Shown: in pieces, positions 17,429 through 26,583 of the stretch | Layout: each line of letters begins with the position of its first letter | How positions within the stretch are numbered: position 1 is the stretch's first letter | Assembly (NCBI GenBank): GCA_964390725.1 | Contig: CAYMIW010000001.1 | Span: forward strand, 124,001-188,000 | Direction of reading: 5' to 3' | DNA length: 64,000 nt | From: JAABTH01 sp964390725 | GTDB taxonomy: Bacteria; Bacillota; Dethiobacteria; DTU022 | Made by a program: the position numbers and the translations under genes | Notes under the pieces: generated by a model | Told to the model about the DNA's origin: nothing | The model's database searches: none | Seen by the model: only the letters and a program-made list of their open reading frames with translations

Positions 17429-18619
17429 ATGAATACTGGTAGTATTGTCAGTCAGTCCAAAGCTATCCTGAATGAAGTGATTTCATGGCGTCGGGAATTA
17501 CATCGTATTCCAGAGCTTGGGTTTGAGCTGTTTAAAACATCGGCATTTATTCAAGAGCGGCTTAATGAATTGGAAATACCTTATCGGGTAATAGCAGAAA
17601 CAGGGCTGGTTGCCCTGATTGAGGGAGGTAAACCGGGACCAACCCTGGCTTTTCGTGCTGATATGGATGCCCTGCCAATTAAAGAAGATACAGGCCTTCC
17701 CTTTGCTTCTGACAATGGAAATATGCATGCCTGCGGGCATGATGCCCATGCTGCTATGCTGTTGGGAGCGGCAAAGATACTCAATTCGAACAGGTCTAAT
17801 TTAAAAGGCAAGGTTAAGTTGATTTTCCAGCCCGGGGAAGAGGGTTATGGAGGAGCGCAGAGGATGATAGAAGAGGGGTGCCTGGATGACCCCGAAGTAG
17901 AGGCAATCTACGGACTTCATGTAGGGCAGATATTCCCCGAAGTTGGTCTCGGGCAGGTGGGTATTTGTCCGGGAACCATTCTTGCCGCTGCCACCGCTTT
18001 TTCTGTTATAGTCAAGGGTAAAAGTACTCACGGAGCGCTTCCTCACCTGGGAGTGGACAGTATTATTACTGCGGCCGAGATAATAACCTCGCTGCAGAAG
18101 ATTGTCAGCCGTGAAATTGACCCTCTCGGGACGGCAGTGTTGACCATTGGGAAAATTGCAGGAGGGGAGGCGATCAATATCGTTACTCCCAGGGTTGAAT
18201 TCAGCGGTGATTTTAGAACGATTACCGAGGAAACCCGAGGTTATATTACCGACCGGGTGAAAGAAATATGTACCTCTGTAGCCATTGCCAACAGGGCTGA
18301 GGCAGAGGTGGAAATACTTGGCGGCTACCCCCCTACTGTTAATCATCCTGCCCTGGTTAAAAAAGTAGAGTCGGTCGCAGGAACAATTTTAGGGAATGAA
18401 AACGTGGTCAGCATTCTGAAGCCTAACATGGGAACCGAAGATATGTCTTTATACCTTGAAAAAGTGCCCGGTGCCTTTTTTATGCTGGGAACCGGTAATC
18501 CTGAACCGGGGCTTAACTATCCCCATCACAACTCCAGGTTTGATCTCGATGAGTCGGCCCTTTGGATCGGTCCGGCGCTATTTACCGGCCTGGCCGTCGA
18601 TTACCCCGGTAATGATTAA
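17429..18619 (+). CDS. M20D amidohydrolase (N-acyl-amino acid/hippurate hydrolase type)
   Basis: A 396-residue metallopeptidase-fold amidohydrolase. Visible marks: WRRELHRIPELGFE, FRADMDALPIKEDTGLPFAS, metal ligands in HACGHDAHAAML, QPGEEGYGG, YGLHVG, the dimerisation domain HGALPHLGVDSI, and the last ligand His in NYPHHNSRFDLDE. The family removes acyl or aryl groups from amino acids and works with two metal ions in the cytoplasm. Substrate not resolvable (hippurate, N-acetyl or N-acyl amino acid). ATG 17429 follows GGGAG. Confidence 0.9.
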   Translation: MNTGSIVSQSKAILNEVISWRRELHRIPELGFELFKTSAFIQERLNELEIPYRVIAETGLVALIEGGKPGPTLAFRADMDALPIKEDTGLPFASDNGNMHACGHDAHAAMLLGAAKILNSNRSNLKGKVKLIFQPGEEGYGGAQRMIEEGCLDDPEVEAIYGLHVGQIFPEVGLGQVGICPGTILAAATAFSVIVKGKSTHGALPHLGVDSIITAAEIITSLQKIVSREIDPLGTAVLTIGKIAGGEAINIVTPRVEFSGDFRTITEETRGYITDRVKEICTSVAIANRAEAEVEILGGYPPTVNHPALVKKVESVAGTILGNENVVSILKPNMGTEDMSLYLEKVPGAFFMLGTGNPEPGLNYPHHNSRFDLDESALWIGPALFTGLAVDYPGND

Positions 18620-18648
18620 CTTCAAGTTTTGTTATAGGAGGACTTCAA

Positions 18649-19470
18649 TTGTTGAAAGCAGATATTTTTTTTGATTCCGGCAGCGAGCTTTTCAAAGAGC
18701 TATTTACCGAAACCGCATTTGTATGGGAAGGCCTGGCGAATATCGGACTTTTCCTGAAAAAATATTTACAGCCGAATATTGCAGCAGTACGAAACGGTTC
18801 TGCCCAGGTTGGCAGGGACACCATCCTTTACCGGGGTGAAGTATATGTCGATGGCTTCAAAATCGATAACAGCGAGAAAAGAACCAGAGTTTTTATGGAT
18901 GGTAAAATCCTGGAAGACGCAACTATAATTTATGCCGGTGCTTTCCTGATGGATGATCAGATTCACCTGGGAAAAGGAGTTGTTGTGGAACCATCGGCTT
19001 TGATTCGCGGACCGGCCCTGATCGGAGACCATACCGAAGTTAGACATGGAGCATATATTCGAGGCCAGGTGATTACCGGGGAAGATTGTGTGGTGGGGCA
19101 TACCACGGAAATCAAATCTTCTGTCATGTTGGGAGGTAGTAAAGCCGGTCACTTTGCTTATATCGGTGATAGTATTCTCGGCCGGGTTAACCTTGGGGCC
19201 GGAACAAAACTGGCCAATCTGAAAATGAATGGGAATCCGGTGACTCTCAAGATTGAGGGCAGGCTTTATCAAACCGGTTTGCGTAAGTTCGGGGCGATCC
19301 TGGCCGATGGAGTGGAAACAGGATGCAACAGCGTTACTTCCCCGGGTACAATACTTGGTAAAAATGTGATGCTATATCCCAATGGAACAGCGCGGGGTTA
19401 TTACCCGGCTGACTCGATAGTCAGGGTCAGGCAGAATCATGATATCATACGGGTTGAAACCGAAAAATGA
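18649..19470 (+). CDS. Left-handed beta-helix (hexapeptide repeat) protein, GlmU C-terminus-like
   Basis: A 273-residue protein with a TTG start 7 bases after AGGAGG. From about residue 100 it is a run of imperfect hexapeptide repeats forming a left-handed beta helix (IHLGKGVVVEPSALIRGPAL, IGDHTEVRHGAYIRG, CVVGHTTEIKSSVMLGGS). The pattern matches the acetyltransferase half of sugar-phosphate nucleotidylyltransferases such as GlmU. There is no Rossmann nucleotidyltransferase domain in front; instead about 95 residues of unclear fold. It overlaps the next gene by 4 bases. With NagB nearby, an amino-sugar link is possible. Confidence 0.78.
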   Translation: MLKADIFFDSGSELFKELFTETAFVWEGLANIGLFLKKYLQPNIAAVRNGSAQVGRDTILYRGEVYVDGFKIDNSEKRTRVFMDGKILEDATIIYAGAFLMDDQIHLGKGVVVEPSALIRGPALIGDHTEVRHGAYIRGQVITGEDCVVGHTTEIKSSVMLGGSKAGHFAYIGDSILGRVNLGAGTKLANLKMNGNPVTLKIEGRLYQTGLRKFGAILADGVETGCNSVTSPGTILGKNVMLYPNGTARGYYPADSIVRVRQNHDIIRVETEK

Positions 19471-20372
19471 TCAGTGGTGCCATTAAAACACTAAAGTCAA
19501 GAGGTCCCTTAATCGGCAAGGATTTTGCCGCCTCAGCCAGCCTGGAAATTTTCCCGGCCTGGAAATGTTGTTCAGGAAAAAAAGAGATAATTACTGAAGT
19601 AGTTGGAAACAGGTATCTCCGCCTTGATGCCAGGGTTAAAGGTTATGCCCGTCTTTCCCCGTCGATCATGCGCGAGTTTTTAAATTATACAGTTATTGGA
19701 TTGCCAGAACAGCGAAATCTTGTTGATGTAATGGCGGACAGGCTTAACAAAGAAATAAAAGCAATTAGCAAGGCAAAAATTGAACTGGCCCTCCAGACCG
19801 TGACAAGGGTGATTCGCTCTCATCGGGAAGGGAACACTATCCTTGAGAAAAGCTGCCTAATTATTGCCGGTGATGTTGTTTTTGGCATGGCCCATGCTGA
19901 GCCGAGACCGGAATCATCAACAGGCGAACTGGTTAAAGGTTCGGACCTGGATATTATTGTTGTTACCGACAAGCTTCCCGGTTACCTTAAAAGGGATCTG
20001 GACAGGTTTTTCTATGATGAAAAATATAACCTGTTAATGAATCCGGCCCTGAAAGAAGAACTGGATTATATAATAAAAGATATTTCAGTAATAAGCAGCC
20101 AGCTGCGTTTTGACACTTTTAAAAATATGGTAGCCTCAAAAATATTGGATGAAGGGCAATACCTTTACGGAAACCAGGCCCTGTACAACCAGATCAAAAC
20201 AATGGTTGACGAAGCAGCAGTACCCTCAAAAATAGCAGATTTAACCAAACGAGCCGAAGCAGACAGGTTACTTGCCGAACAAACCTTAGCCGGTGCCAAT
20301 AGGCTGACCACGGTCAATGAACAACTGATGGCCCTTTTTTATACTACAGAAGAAAAAGAAGAAATCTTTTAA
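19467..20372 (+). CDS. Nucleotidyltransferase-like protein of unknown function
   Basis: A 301-residue protein with a polymerase-beta type motif near residues 150-175: GMAHAEPRP then GELVKGSDLDIIVVTD, giving the GSDLDI metal-binding Asp pair. The first about 130 residues contain a basic region (GYARLSPSIMREFLNY) and a helix-rich stretch; the C terminus is alpha-helical. The substrate could be a tRNA, protein, sugar or antibiotic-type hydroxyl; none is indicated. It is translationally coupled to the beta-helix protein (ATGA overlap) and followed 16 bases later by nagB. Confidence 0.65.
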   Translation: MISGAIKTLKSRGPLIGKDFAASASLEIFPAWKCCSGKKEIITEVVGNRYLRLDARVKGYARLSPSIMREFLNYTVIGLPEQRNLVDVMADRLNKEIKAISKAKIELALQTVTRVIRSHREGNTILEKSCLIIAGDVVFGMAHAEPRPESSTGELVKGSDLDIIVVTDKLPGYLKRDLDRFFYDEKYNLLMNPALKEELDYIIKDISVISSQLRFDTFKNMVASKILDEGQYLYGNQALYNQIKTMVDEAAVPSKIADLTKRAEADRLLAEQTLAGANRLTTVNEQLMALFYTTEEKEEIF

Positions 20373-20388
20373 TCGGTCAGGAGATATT

Positions 20389-21114
20389 ATGAAAATAATT
20401 ATCGTTCAAAGCTATAGTGAGATGAGCCAGGAGGCAGCAGATGTTGTAACCTCTATAATTAAGGCTAACAACCGGGCAGTGCTTGGCTTGGCGACAGGTT
20501 CAACCCCGGAAGGAATGTATGTTGAGCTTGTAAAACGTTTCAGGAACGGTTTGATTGATTTTCAAGAAGTGGTTTCATTTAACCTTGATGAATATCTTAA
20601 CCTGCCGCCCGATCACAGGCAGAGCTATCATTATTACATGAAAACAAAGCTTTTTGATCATATTAATATAAGGCCGGAAAAAGTAAATATACCCTCCGGT
20701 TCTGCTGAAAACCCCGAGCTGGAATGTTCCAGGTATGATAGAAAAATAATAGAAGCCGGGGGAATTAACCTGCAAATACTGGGTATTGGCTCCAATGGGC
20801 ATATCGGTTTTAATGAACCGGCTGATGCCCTGTCAATCAATACCCATCTTGTTGAATTAACTCCGGACACGTTACAGGCAAACAGCCGGTTTTTTGAATC
20901 GTTGGAGCAGGTTCCTAAAAAGGCTATAACAATGGGGATGGGTTCAATTATGTCCGCCAAAAAAATTCTACTTCTGGCATCGGGTACCGGCAAAGCCCGG
21001 GCGATAAAAAGTATGTCTGATGGAATAGTTACCACGGCAGTTCCGGCTTCACTGCTCCAGCTTCATCATGATGCAACAGTAATTATCGACAGCGATGCAG
21101 CAGCGTTGTTATAA
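20389..21114 (+). CDS. nagB: Glucosamine-6-phosphate deaminase
   Basis: A 241-residue NagB: LATGSTPEGMY phosphate loop, the catalytic Asp in FNLDEYLNL, GIGSNGHIGFNEP, and the C-terminal TTAVPASLLQLHHDATVI. It interconverts glucosamine-6-phosphate and fructose-6-phosphate plus ammonia. Length is typical of short bacterial forms without the allosteric tail of E. coli NagB. ATG has CAGGAGA upstream. No nagA or amino-sugar transporter is next to it, unusual for a catabolic nag operon. Confidence 0.93.
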   Translation: MKIIIVQSYSEMSQEAADVVTSIIKANNRAVLGLATGSTPEGMYVELVKRFRNGLIDFQEVVSFNLDEYLNLPPDHRQSYHYYMKTKLFDHINIRPEKVNIPSGSAENPELECSRYDRKIIEAGGINLQILGIGSNGHIGFNEPADALSINTHLVELTPDTLQANSRFFESLEQVPKKAITMGMGSIMSAKKILLLASGTGKARAIKSMSDGIVTTAVPASLLQLHHDATVIIDSDAAALL

Positions 21115-21196
21115 GGCTCAGTGCTGCAGATGATAACCGGGTAAATTAAGATCTGGCATGTTATACTGATATCAAAGCTGTGGGAGAGGTGAAAAA

Positions 21197-24100
21197 ATGG
21201 ATTCCGGTTTCAAGTCAGGCGCGCTTGAAGTTAACCTGGCCAAGACCAGGTATGAGCAGGCTGAACTGCCTCAGGAACAACAGTGGTTTGTTTCATTATC
21301 CTCATCTTACTGGGGGATTAACAAGCGCACAGATGAACTTTTCCGTGAATTAAACCATCCTCATCCCAACTATTCTTTTATCATTGAAAACCTGCATACT
21401 ATCTGTCTCACCGATTTGTGGCTCTACAACTCCCTGGATCAATCTGAGAAAGCCTTGTCATTCCTTTTATCTCTCTTTGCCGAACTCTTCGAGAAAGATT
21501 TAAATGAAAGAGATCGGGAGCAGCTGATAAAAACCCTGTTCAAGTTTATAGATCGACTTCTTAACGAGGGAAACTACCCTGAAGAAATTGTCAGGCAGTC
21601 ACTGAACCTGATTAAAAAAGAAGTGCCCAGGCATGAAGAACTATTTATAAGGAATGCCGGTTATTTTAAAAAATATTTGGCCAGGGCTGCAGCAATTCCC
21701 GAGTTTGAGTCAACCGTATGCAAAATGACAAAAAATATACTTTTAAAAAGTTGTGTCTACTGGGCCGGGACAACCCACACTGACGAGTGGTTTGCACGTA
21801 AAGCGAATCTGTTCTCACCGATATACGGTAAGAAAATTGATCGGATCGGAAAACCTTTTTTTAAAGATCTTGAAAATAAAATCAGGGCTTCCCAGACATG
21901 GGAAGAGATTACTTCAAATCTTTTTTTTAATGATATAGCCAATCATTTCCGTCACTTTAGTGAAGTATTTGAGCTTTCTGTCGAAAAAACCTATTACCTG
22001 GTTTTTATCCTCCACCTGCCCGGTATGTTGCAGCTAAATAAACATTTGCTCTATGATCTTAACCGTTTGCTGAAGAGCGCCCTGCAGGAGTTAGATGAAG
22101 AGGGAATTTATCATTACGTGGATCTGCTCTTTTCACTTTTCGAAGAGCTAAAAAACCGGCAGACAGATATTGTTCTTGACTGCCTCTTTACACTTGGTAA
22201 AGAGATAGTGGAAATTGATCACTATCAGCTTACCGCTCATTACATGCAGAGACTAATTGAATTTGGCTTCATTTACCCGGGAGACCTGGAAATAAGTGAT
22301 GAGTGGGCTATTGAAGCAAATAGTAACCATGTAAAAAATATTCGTATCTGGCTCGACCTGATCGAAACTTCCCCTTATAAATTTAAAAAACTGCTTTCAG
22401 CTCTGGTTGTTAATTTGAAACTTGGTGGAATCTTTATTGCCGATACCGACCTTTTCCAGCGTGATGTAACCAGGTTGCTCAATGCAGATATCGGCCCCGT
22501 TTATAAACAAGTTAAGCAGCTGGCTCGCTTTTTCCCGGTTTACTTTAATGAAATAGGGGCTGAAGGAAAGCTGCGGGATGTGAGTACCTATATTGATGAA
22601 CTCTCGGGTCGCAAAGATCGTCTGATTCATTTTGTTCGTAAACAGATTCACAGTGAAAGTAATAACACCCATATCGAGCTGGTCAGAAAGGTAGCCTTTT
22701 TCTGGTTTAATGGTGAAAAGGAGCCGTTAAAAAAAATAATTCCACCCGATGTATATGCTTCTCTTGATTTGAAAAATGTATTTTTCAGGGGAGTAAATGA
22801 GCTGATGACAGCTTCCTGCCGGCAGTTGGATCTCAGGCCGGAAGAACTTCTGCTGGCAGACGAAGAATTAATTAACTCTTTTATCAATAAATATAGCGGT
22901 TCAACGGAAAGAGATCGAAAGCGCCTTTTGTTATTGATACAACTTTACCAGCTTTTGCTTGATAAGTATTCGTTTGAATCGCGCGATATCAGTGGGCTGC
23001 TGATAAAAAGTCGTTTTTTCAGTGAAACAGAGATAATACAGTTGGTTGATAAAATAAACCAAAGGTGTTACCGCGAAGCGTTGGAACAAATTTATTCTTT
23101 CATGGCGACGCTTAAAGAGGTTATTCTTGACAAAACCACTACAGAGGCAATAGAAACGATATATTACAAGCGGCATATTGCGGCTGGAATCCCTTCTATG
23201 TATGGCCAATACAAGGAACCGAAATTTGAAGCGCTCGGTTTGATGTACAGGCTGGAACAGTTAGCATCAAGGCAATTTGAAAAGATCCTGGAAGAGATAA
23301 AACTCGAATATATTTCGGCAAAAACATTGAATAAGATCTATGAAACCCTGGTATTATTTAAAGCCGGGTTGGAGCTGGACGGCATGGTTAACCAGAATTT
23401 TAACTCCACCCTGGAGATGTTTCGTTACAGTCTTACATCGACCAGTGTAACATTGAGTCAATATATGAATATATTCCGTTTTATGGCCCAGCATATCAAG
23501 GAGTTGATCAACGAATATTTCATCAGGGTTTATGATGAAACAATCAATGTGGTTATACCACAGGTTTTCAGCAGTGATAAGGAAACCCTGGTTATGGAGT
23601 CTGAGATATTTTATCGTGATATCCTTTCTTCTGCTTTCCTGGTCCGGGAACTGGATCAGTTTATTGCTGGATCGCTGAGCATGATCAATAATATGCTGGA
23701 GAATTATTCTGAAGCGCATATTCATAACATGATGACCTATAATCCGGACCTTGCGATCAGCCCTTTAAACAGGGAAACTGATATTATAGATAACCAGGTT
23801 TTCCTGGGAGCCAAGGCCTATTACCTGAAAAAACTAATCCGGTATGGGTTGCCAATTCCTCCCGGTTTTGTTCTGACAACAGAAGTATACCGTCATAAAG
23901 ATACCATCTTTGAGCACCCTTACATGAATTTTGAACTTGAGGGTATGGTCGATGAACACCTTGCCTGGCTCGAGAAACAGACCGGCTTAAGGTTTGGCAG
24001 CGCTGAAAAACCGATGCTTCTTTCGGTTCGTTCCGGAACGGCAATTTCTATGCCCGGCGCCATGAGCACTTTTTTGAATATCGGCATGAACGACCGGGTT

Positions 24101-25261
24101 GCTGAAGCTCTTGGCGGTAACCCATCTACTGCCTGGATGGGATGGGATTCATACCGGCGGTTTATCCAGAGCTGGGGAATGTCCCATGGTGTTGATCGTG
24201 ATTGTTTTGATGAAGTTATGACAACAGTTAAAGCCAAATACGGGGTAGATCGTAAATCCAACTTCAGCGCTGAACAGATGAAAGAGCTGGCCCTTGAATA
24301 CAAGCAGGTGTTAAACAGTCATGGAATACCCATCGTTGCTGATGCCAGGGAGCAACTACGACAGGCAATAGATAATGTATTCAGTTCCTGGTCTTCCAAG
24401 CGGGCTGTTGCTTACCGGAAACATCTTCAGATAGCCGATCAGTGGGGTACTGCGGTTTTGGTTCAGAAAATGGTTATGGGTAACCGGTCGAAACGTTCCG
24501 GTTCCGGGGTTGTTTTTACCCATAATCCCAAGCTGAAAAAACCGGGAATTAATCTTTACGGTGATTTTACCCTGTGCAGCCAGGGCGAAGATATCGTGGC
24601 CGGACTGGTTTATCCCCTCCCTGTTTCCGGGAGTCAGCGTATAGATGATGATAAGAATAGCGATATATCTCTCGAAAAGACTTTTCCAGCCGTTTTTAAA
24701 AGATTGCGGGCGATAGCTGTGGAACTGATTGAGAAACACAGCTTTAACAACCAGGAAATTGAATTTACTTTTGAATCTGAACATCCCGATGATCTTTATA
24801 TTCTGCAGATCAGGGAACAGAATATTGTTCAACCGGAAAAAATGGCTGTCTTCAATGCCGCTGCCGATGAAATGAAACTACTCGGCAAAGGTATTGGTGT
24901 TGGAGGCGGCTGCATGAGTGGAGTAGTCGCATTCGATATGACAGATCTTGAAAGTAATGTTATAAAGCACCCGGGAGAAAAACAGATCCTGATCAGACCC
25001 GACACTGTGCCCGATGATATTCAGATGATCTTTAAATGCGACGGACTGGTGACCAGCAGGGGTGGAGTTACATCTCATGCCGCTGTTGCAGCAGAAAAAC
25101 TGGGCAAGGTTTGCATAGTCAGCTGTAAAGAACTGATCGTCGATGAACGAAAAAAACAGGGTGTAATTAATGGCTTTGTGATCAGTCCCGGAGATGTCAT
25201 CTCAATTGATGGTAATTGGGGGGGTATTTATGCTGGCAGTTACCCCATTGAATACATATAA
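21197..25261 (+). CDS. PPDK-like phosphotransferase with large unknown N-terminal region and no PEP/pyruvate domain
   Basis: A 1354-residue protein. Residues 1 to about 860 are helix-rich, polar and unrecognised. From about 868 it matches the ATP-binding part of pyruvate phosphate dikinase: FLGAKAYYLKKLIRYGLPIP, SVRSGTAISMPGAMSTFLNI, GTAVLVQKMVMGNR, SGSGVVFTHNP, CSQGEDIVAGL, and FESEHPDDLYILQIREQ. The phospho-histidine swivel domain follows, with GGVTSHAAVAAEKLGK and His near residue 1291. The protein ends about where PPDK would begin its TIM-barrel PEP domain. It should move phosphate from ATP to the His and then to an unknown acceptor; PPDK activity on pyruvate is unlikely. The nearest gene downstream is the atypical GAPDH. 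Confidence 0.8.
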   Translation: MDSGFKSGALEVNLAKTRYEQAELPQEQQWFVSLSSSYWGINKRTDELFRELNHPHPNYSFIIENLHTICLTDLWLYNSLDQSEKALSFLLSLFAELFEKDLNERDREQLIKTLFKFIDRLLNEGNYPEEIVRQSLNLIKKEVPRHEELFIRNAGYFKKYLARAAAIPEFESTVCKMTKNILLKSCVYWAGTTHTDEWFARKANLFSPIYGKKIDRIGKPFFKDLENKIRASQTWEEITSNLFFNDIANHFRHFSEVFELSVEKTYYLVFILHLPGMLQLNKHLLYDLNRLLKSALQELDEEGIYHYVDLLFSLFEELKNRQTDIVLDCLFTLGKEIVEIDHYQLTAHYMQRLIEFGFIYPGDLEISDEWAIEANSNHVKNIRIWLDLIETSPYKFKKLLSALVVNLKLGGIFIADTDLFQRDVTRLLNADIGPVYKQVKQLARFFPVYFNEIGAEGKLRDVSTYIDELSGRKDRLIHFVRKQIHSESNNTHIELVRKVAFFWFNGEKEPLKKIIPPDVYASLDLKNVFFRGVNELMTASCRQLDLRPEELLLADEELINSFINKYSGSTERDRKRLLLLIQLYQLLLDKYSFESRDISGLLIKSRFFSETEIIQLVDKINQRCYREALEQIYSFMATLKEVILDKTTTEAIETIYYKRHIAAGIPSMYGQYKEPKFEALGLMYRLEQLASRQFEKILEEIKLEYISAKTLNKIYETLVLFKAGLELDGMVNQNFNSTLEMFRYSLTSTSVTLSQYMNIFRFMAQHIKELINEYFIRVYDETINVVIPQVFSSDKETLVMESEIFYRDILSSAFLVRELDQFIAGSLSMINNMLENYSEAHIHNMMTYNPDLAISPLNRETDIIDNQVFLGAKAYYLKKLIRYGLPIPPGFVLTTEVYRHKDTIFEHPYMNFELEGMVDEHLAWLEKQTGLRFGSAEKPMLLSVRSGTAISMPGAMSTFLNIGMNDRVAEALGGNPSTAWMGWDSYRRFIQSWGMSHGVDRDCFDEVMTTVKAKYGVDRKSNFSAEQMKELALEYKQVLNSHGIPIVADAREQLRQAIDNVFSSWSSKRAVAYRKHLQIADQWGTAVLVQKMVMGNRSKRSGSGVVFTHNPKLKKPGINLYGDFTLCSQGEDIVAGLVYPLPVSGSQRIDDDKNSDISLEKTFPAVFKRLRAIAVELIEKHSFNNQEIEFTFESEHPDDLYILQIREQNIVQPEKMAVFNAAADEMKLLGKGIGVGGGCMSGVVAFDMTDLESNVIKHPGEKQILIRPDTVPDDIQMIFKCDGLVTSRGGVTSHAAVAAEKLGKVCIVSCKELIVDERKKQGVINGFVISPGDVISIDGNWGGIYAGSYPIEYI

Positions 25262-25303
25262 TAGTTAAAGCAGTCTGGATAATACCTGGGAGGTTATTAT
25301 TTG

Positions 25304-26557
25304 ATGAACGAAGTGATGCAGAATAGAAAAAAACTGGGCATAAATGGTATTGGGAGGATCGGTAAGTTAACCCTGTGGCAGCATTTGAGCAGTGGTCATT
25401 TTAATGGTTTTATTATTAACACGGGTCGAAATGTAGGTTCTAAACTGGAAGATGTAATTGATTACCTGGTTAAGGATTCCACCTATGGTTCATTAGATCG
25501 TTTTCTTTATGGATACAGTGGTAAGAGGGTGGAAATAGAAATTATTGACCGGGAGCAGTCTCTATTTAAAGTGGATGGGGTTCCTGTTAAGGTTCTAAAC
25601 AGTGAACGTAACCCCCGTGAAATTAATTGGGCCCGGGAAGGGATTCAGCTGGTAGTTGAGTCGACCGGTAAATTTATTGATCCGGCTGCCTCTGCTGACA
25701 AACAGGGCGGCAGTGCAAGGGGGCATCTTGAGGCCGGTGCTGAAAAAGTAATTGTAAGCGCACCTTTTAAAATTGTTGACAGCGCACAAAAAATGCCTAC
25801 TGACAGCGCCATGTTTGTATACGGGATTAATCATGATAAATATGATCCCCGCGAACACCACATACTTTCTGCCGCAAGCTGTACAACTACCGGGCTGGCT
25901 CACATGGTGAAACCTTTGCTGGAAACCAAAGAAACAAAAGATATTGTAACAGCTTCCATGTCAACTGTTCACGCGGCGACCAATAACCAGAATATCCTTG
26001 ACAACGTACCGAAAAGTGGCACGGATGACCTGAGAAAAACCCGTTCAGTTTTTAATAACATAATTCTAACTACTACCGGGGCAGCCAGGGCTCTTGAAGA
26101 AATACTGCCTGAAATTAGAAGTATCGGCTTTATGGCCGATTCAGTACGTATTCCTACCAGCACTTCATCTTTGATCATGCTTAATGTAACTTTTAAAACC
26201 AGGCTCAACGAGACGGGGGAACCCCTGGTGAACCGTGATTTAATCAATAATATTTATAGTAAAGCGGCAGAAGGGTCCCAGAAGAATATGGTAGTTTACA
26301 GCGACAAACAAAATGTTTCCTCAGACCTGGCCGGTTATCCGGCGGCTGTTATCATTGAAGGAATTGAAACCCATACACGCACCGGGTTTATATCACTTGA
26401 TTCTGCTACCCTTAACGAATGCGGCGCCCAGGCGTCCTGCGATGTTAATATACCGGTAACACATGCAAAAATTTTTGGATGGTACGATAATGAATTAGGC
26501 AGTTATGTAAACTTTTTAAGCCGGCTTACAATTTATGTTGAAAAGAACATGCCCTGA
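25304..26557 (+). CDS. Glyceraldehyde-3-phosphate dehydrogenase-like protein, extended form
   Basis: About 417 residues from ATG 25304 (TTG 25301 possible; GGGAGG upstream). GAPDH family marks: INGIGRIGKLTLW, VVESTGKF, SAASCTTTG with the catalytic Cys near residue 192, the His in STVHAATNNQ, TTGAARAL, VRIPTSTSS and GWYDNELGSYVNF. It is about 80 residues longer than usual (about 335), and the Cys lies about 40 residues later, so there are insertions in both halves. The usual Asp after the second beta strand is absent (FIINTGRNVG), which suggests other cofactor preference, such as NADP. Role may be non-glycolytic. Confidence 0.85.
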   Translation: MNEVMQNRKKLGINGIGRIGKLTLWQHLSSGHFNGFIINTGRNVGSKLEDVIDYLVKDSTYGSLDRFLYGYSGKRVEIEIIDREQSLFKVDGVPVKVLNSERNPREINWAREGIQLVVESTGKFIDPAASADKQGGSARGHLEAGAEKVIVSAPFKIVDSAQKMPTDSAMFVYGINHDKYDPREHHILSAASCTTTGLAHMVKPLLETKETKDIVTASMSTVHAATNNQNILDNVPKSGTDDLRKTRSVFNNIILTTTGAARALEEILPEIRSIGFMADSVRIPTSTSSLIMLNVTFKTRLNETGEPLVNRDLINNIYSKAAEGSQKNMVVYSDKQNVSSDLAGYPAAVIIEGIETHTRTGFISLDSATLNECGAQASCDVNIPVTHAKIFGWYDNELGSYVNFLSRLTIYVEKNMP

Positions 26558-26583
26558 CCACCTATTACTGAAAGGATTAATTA

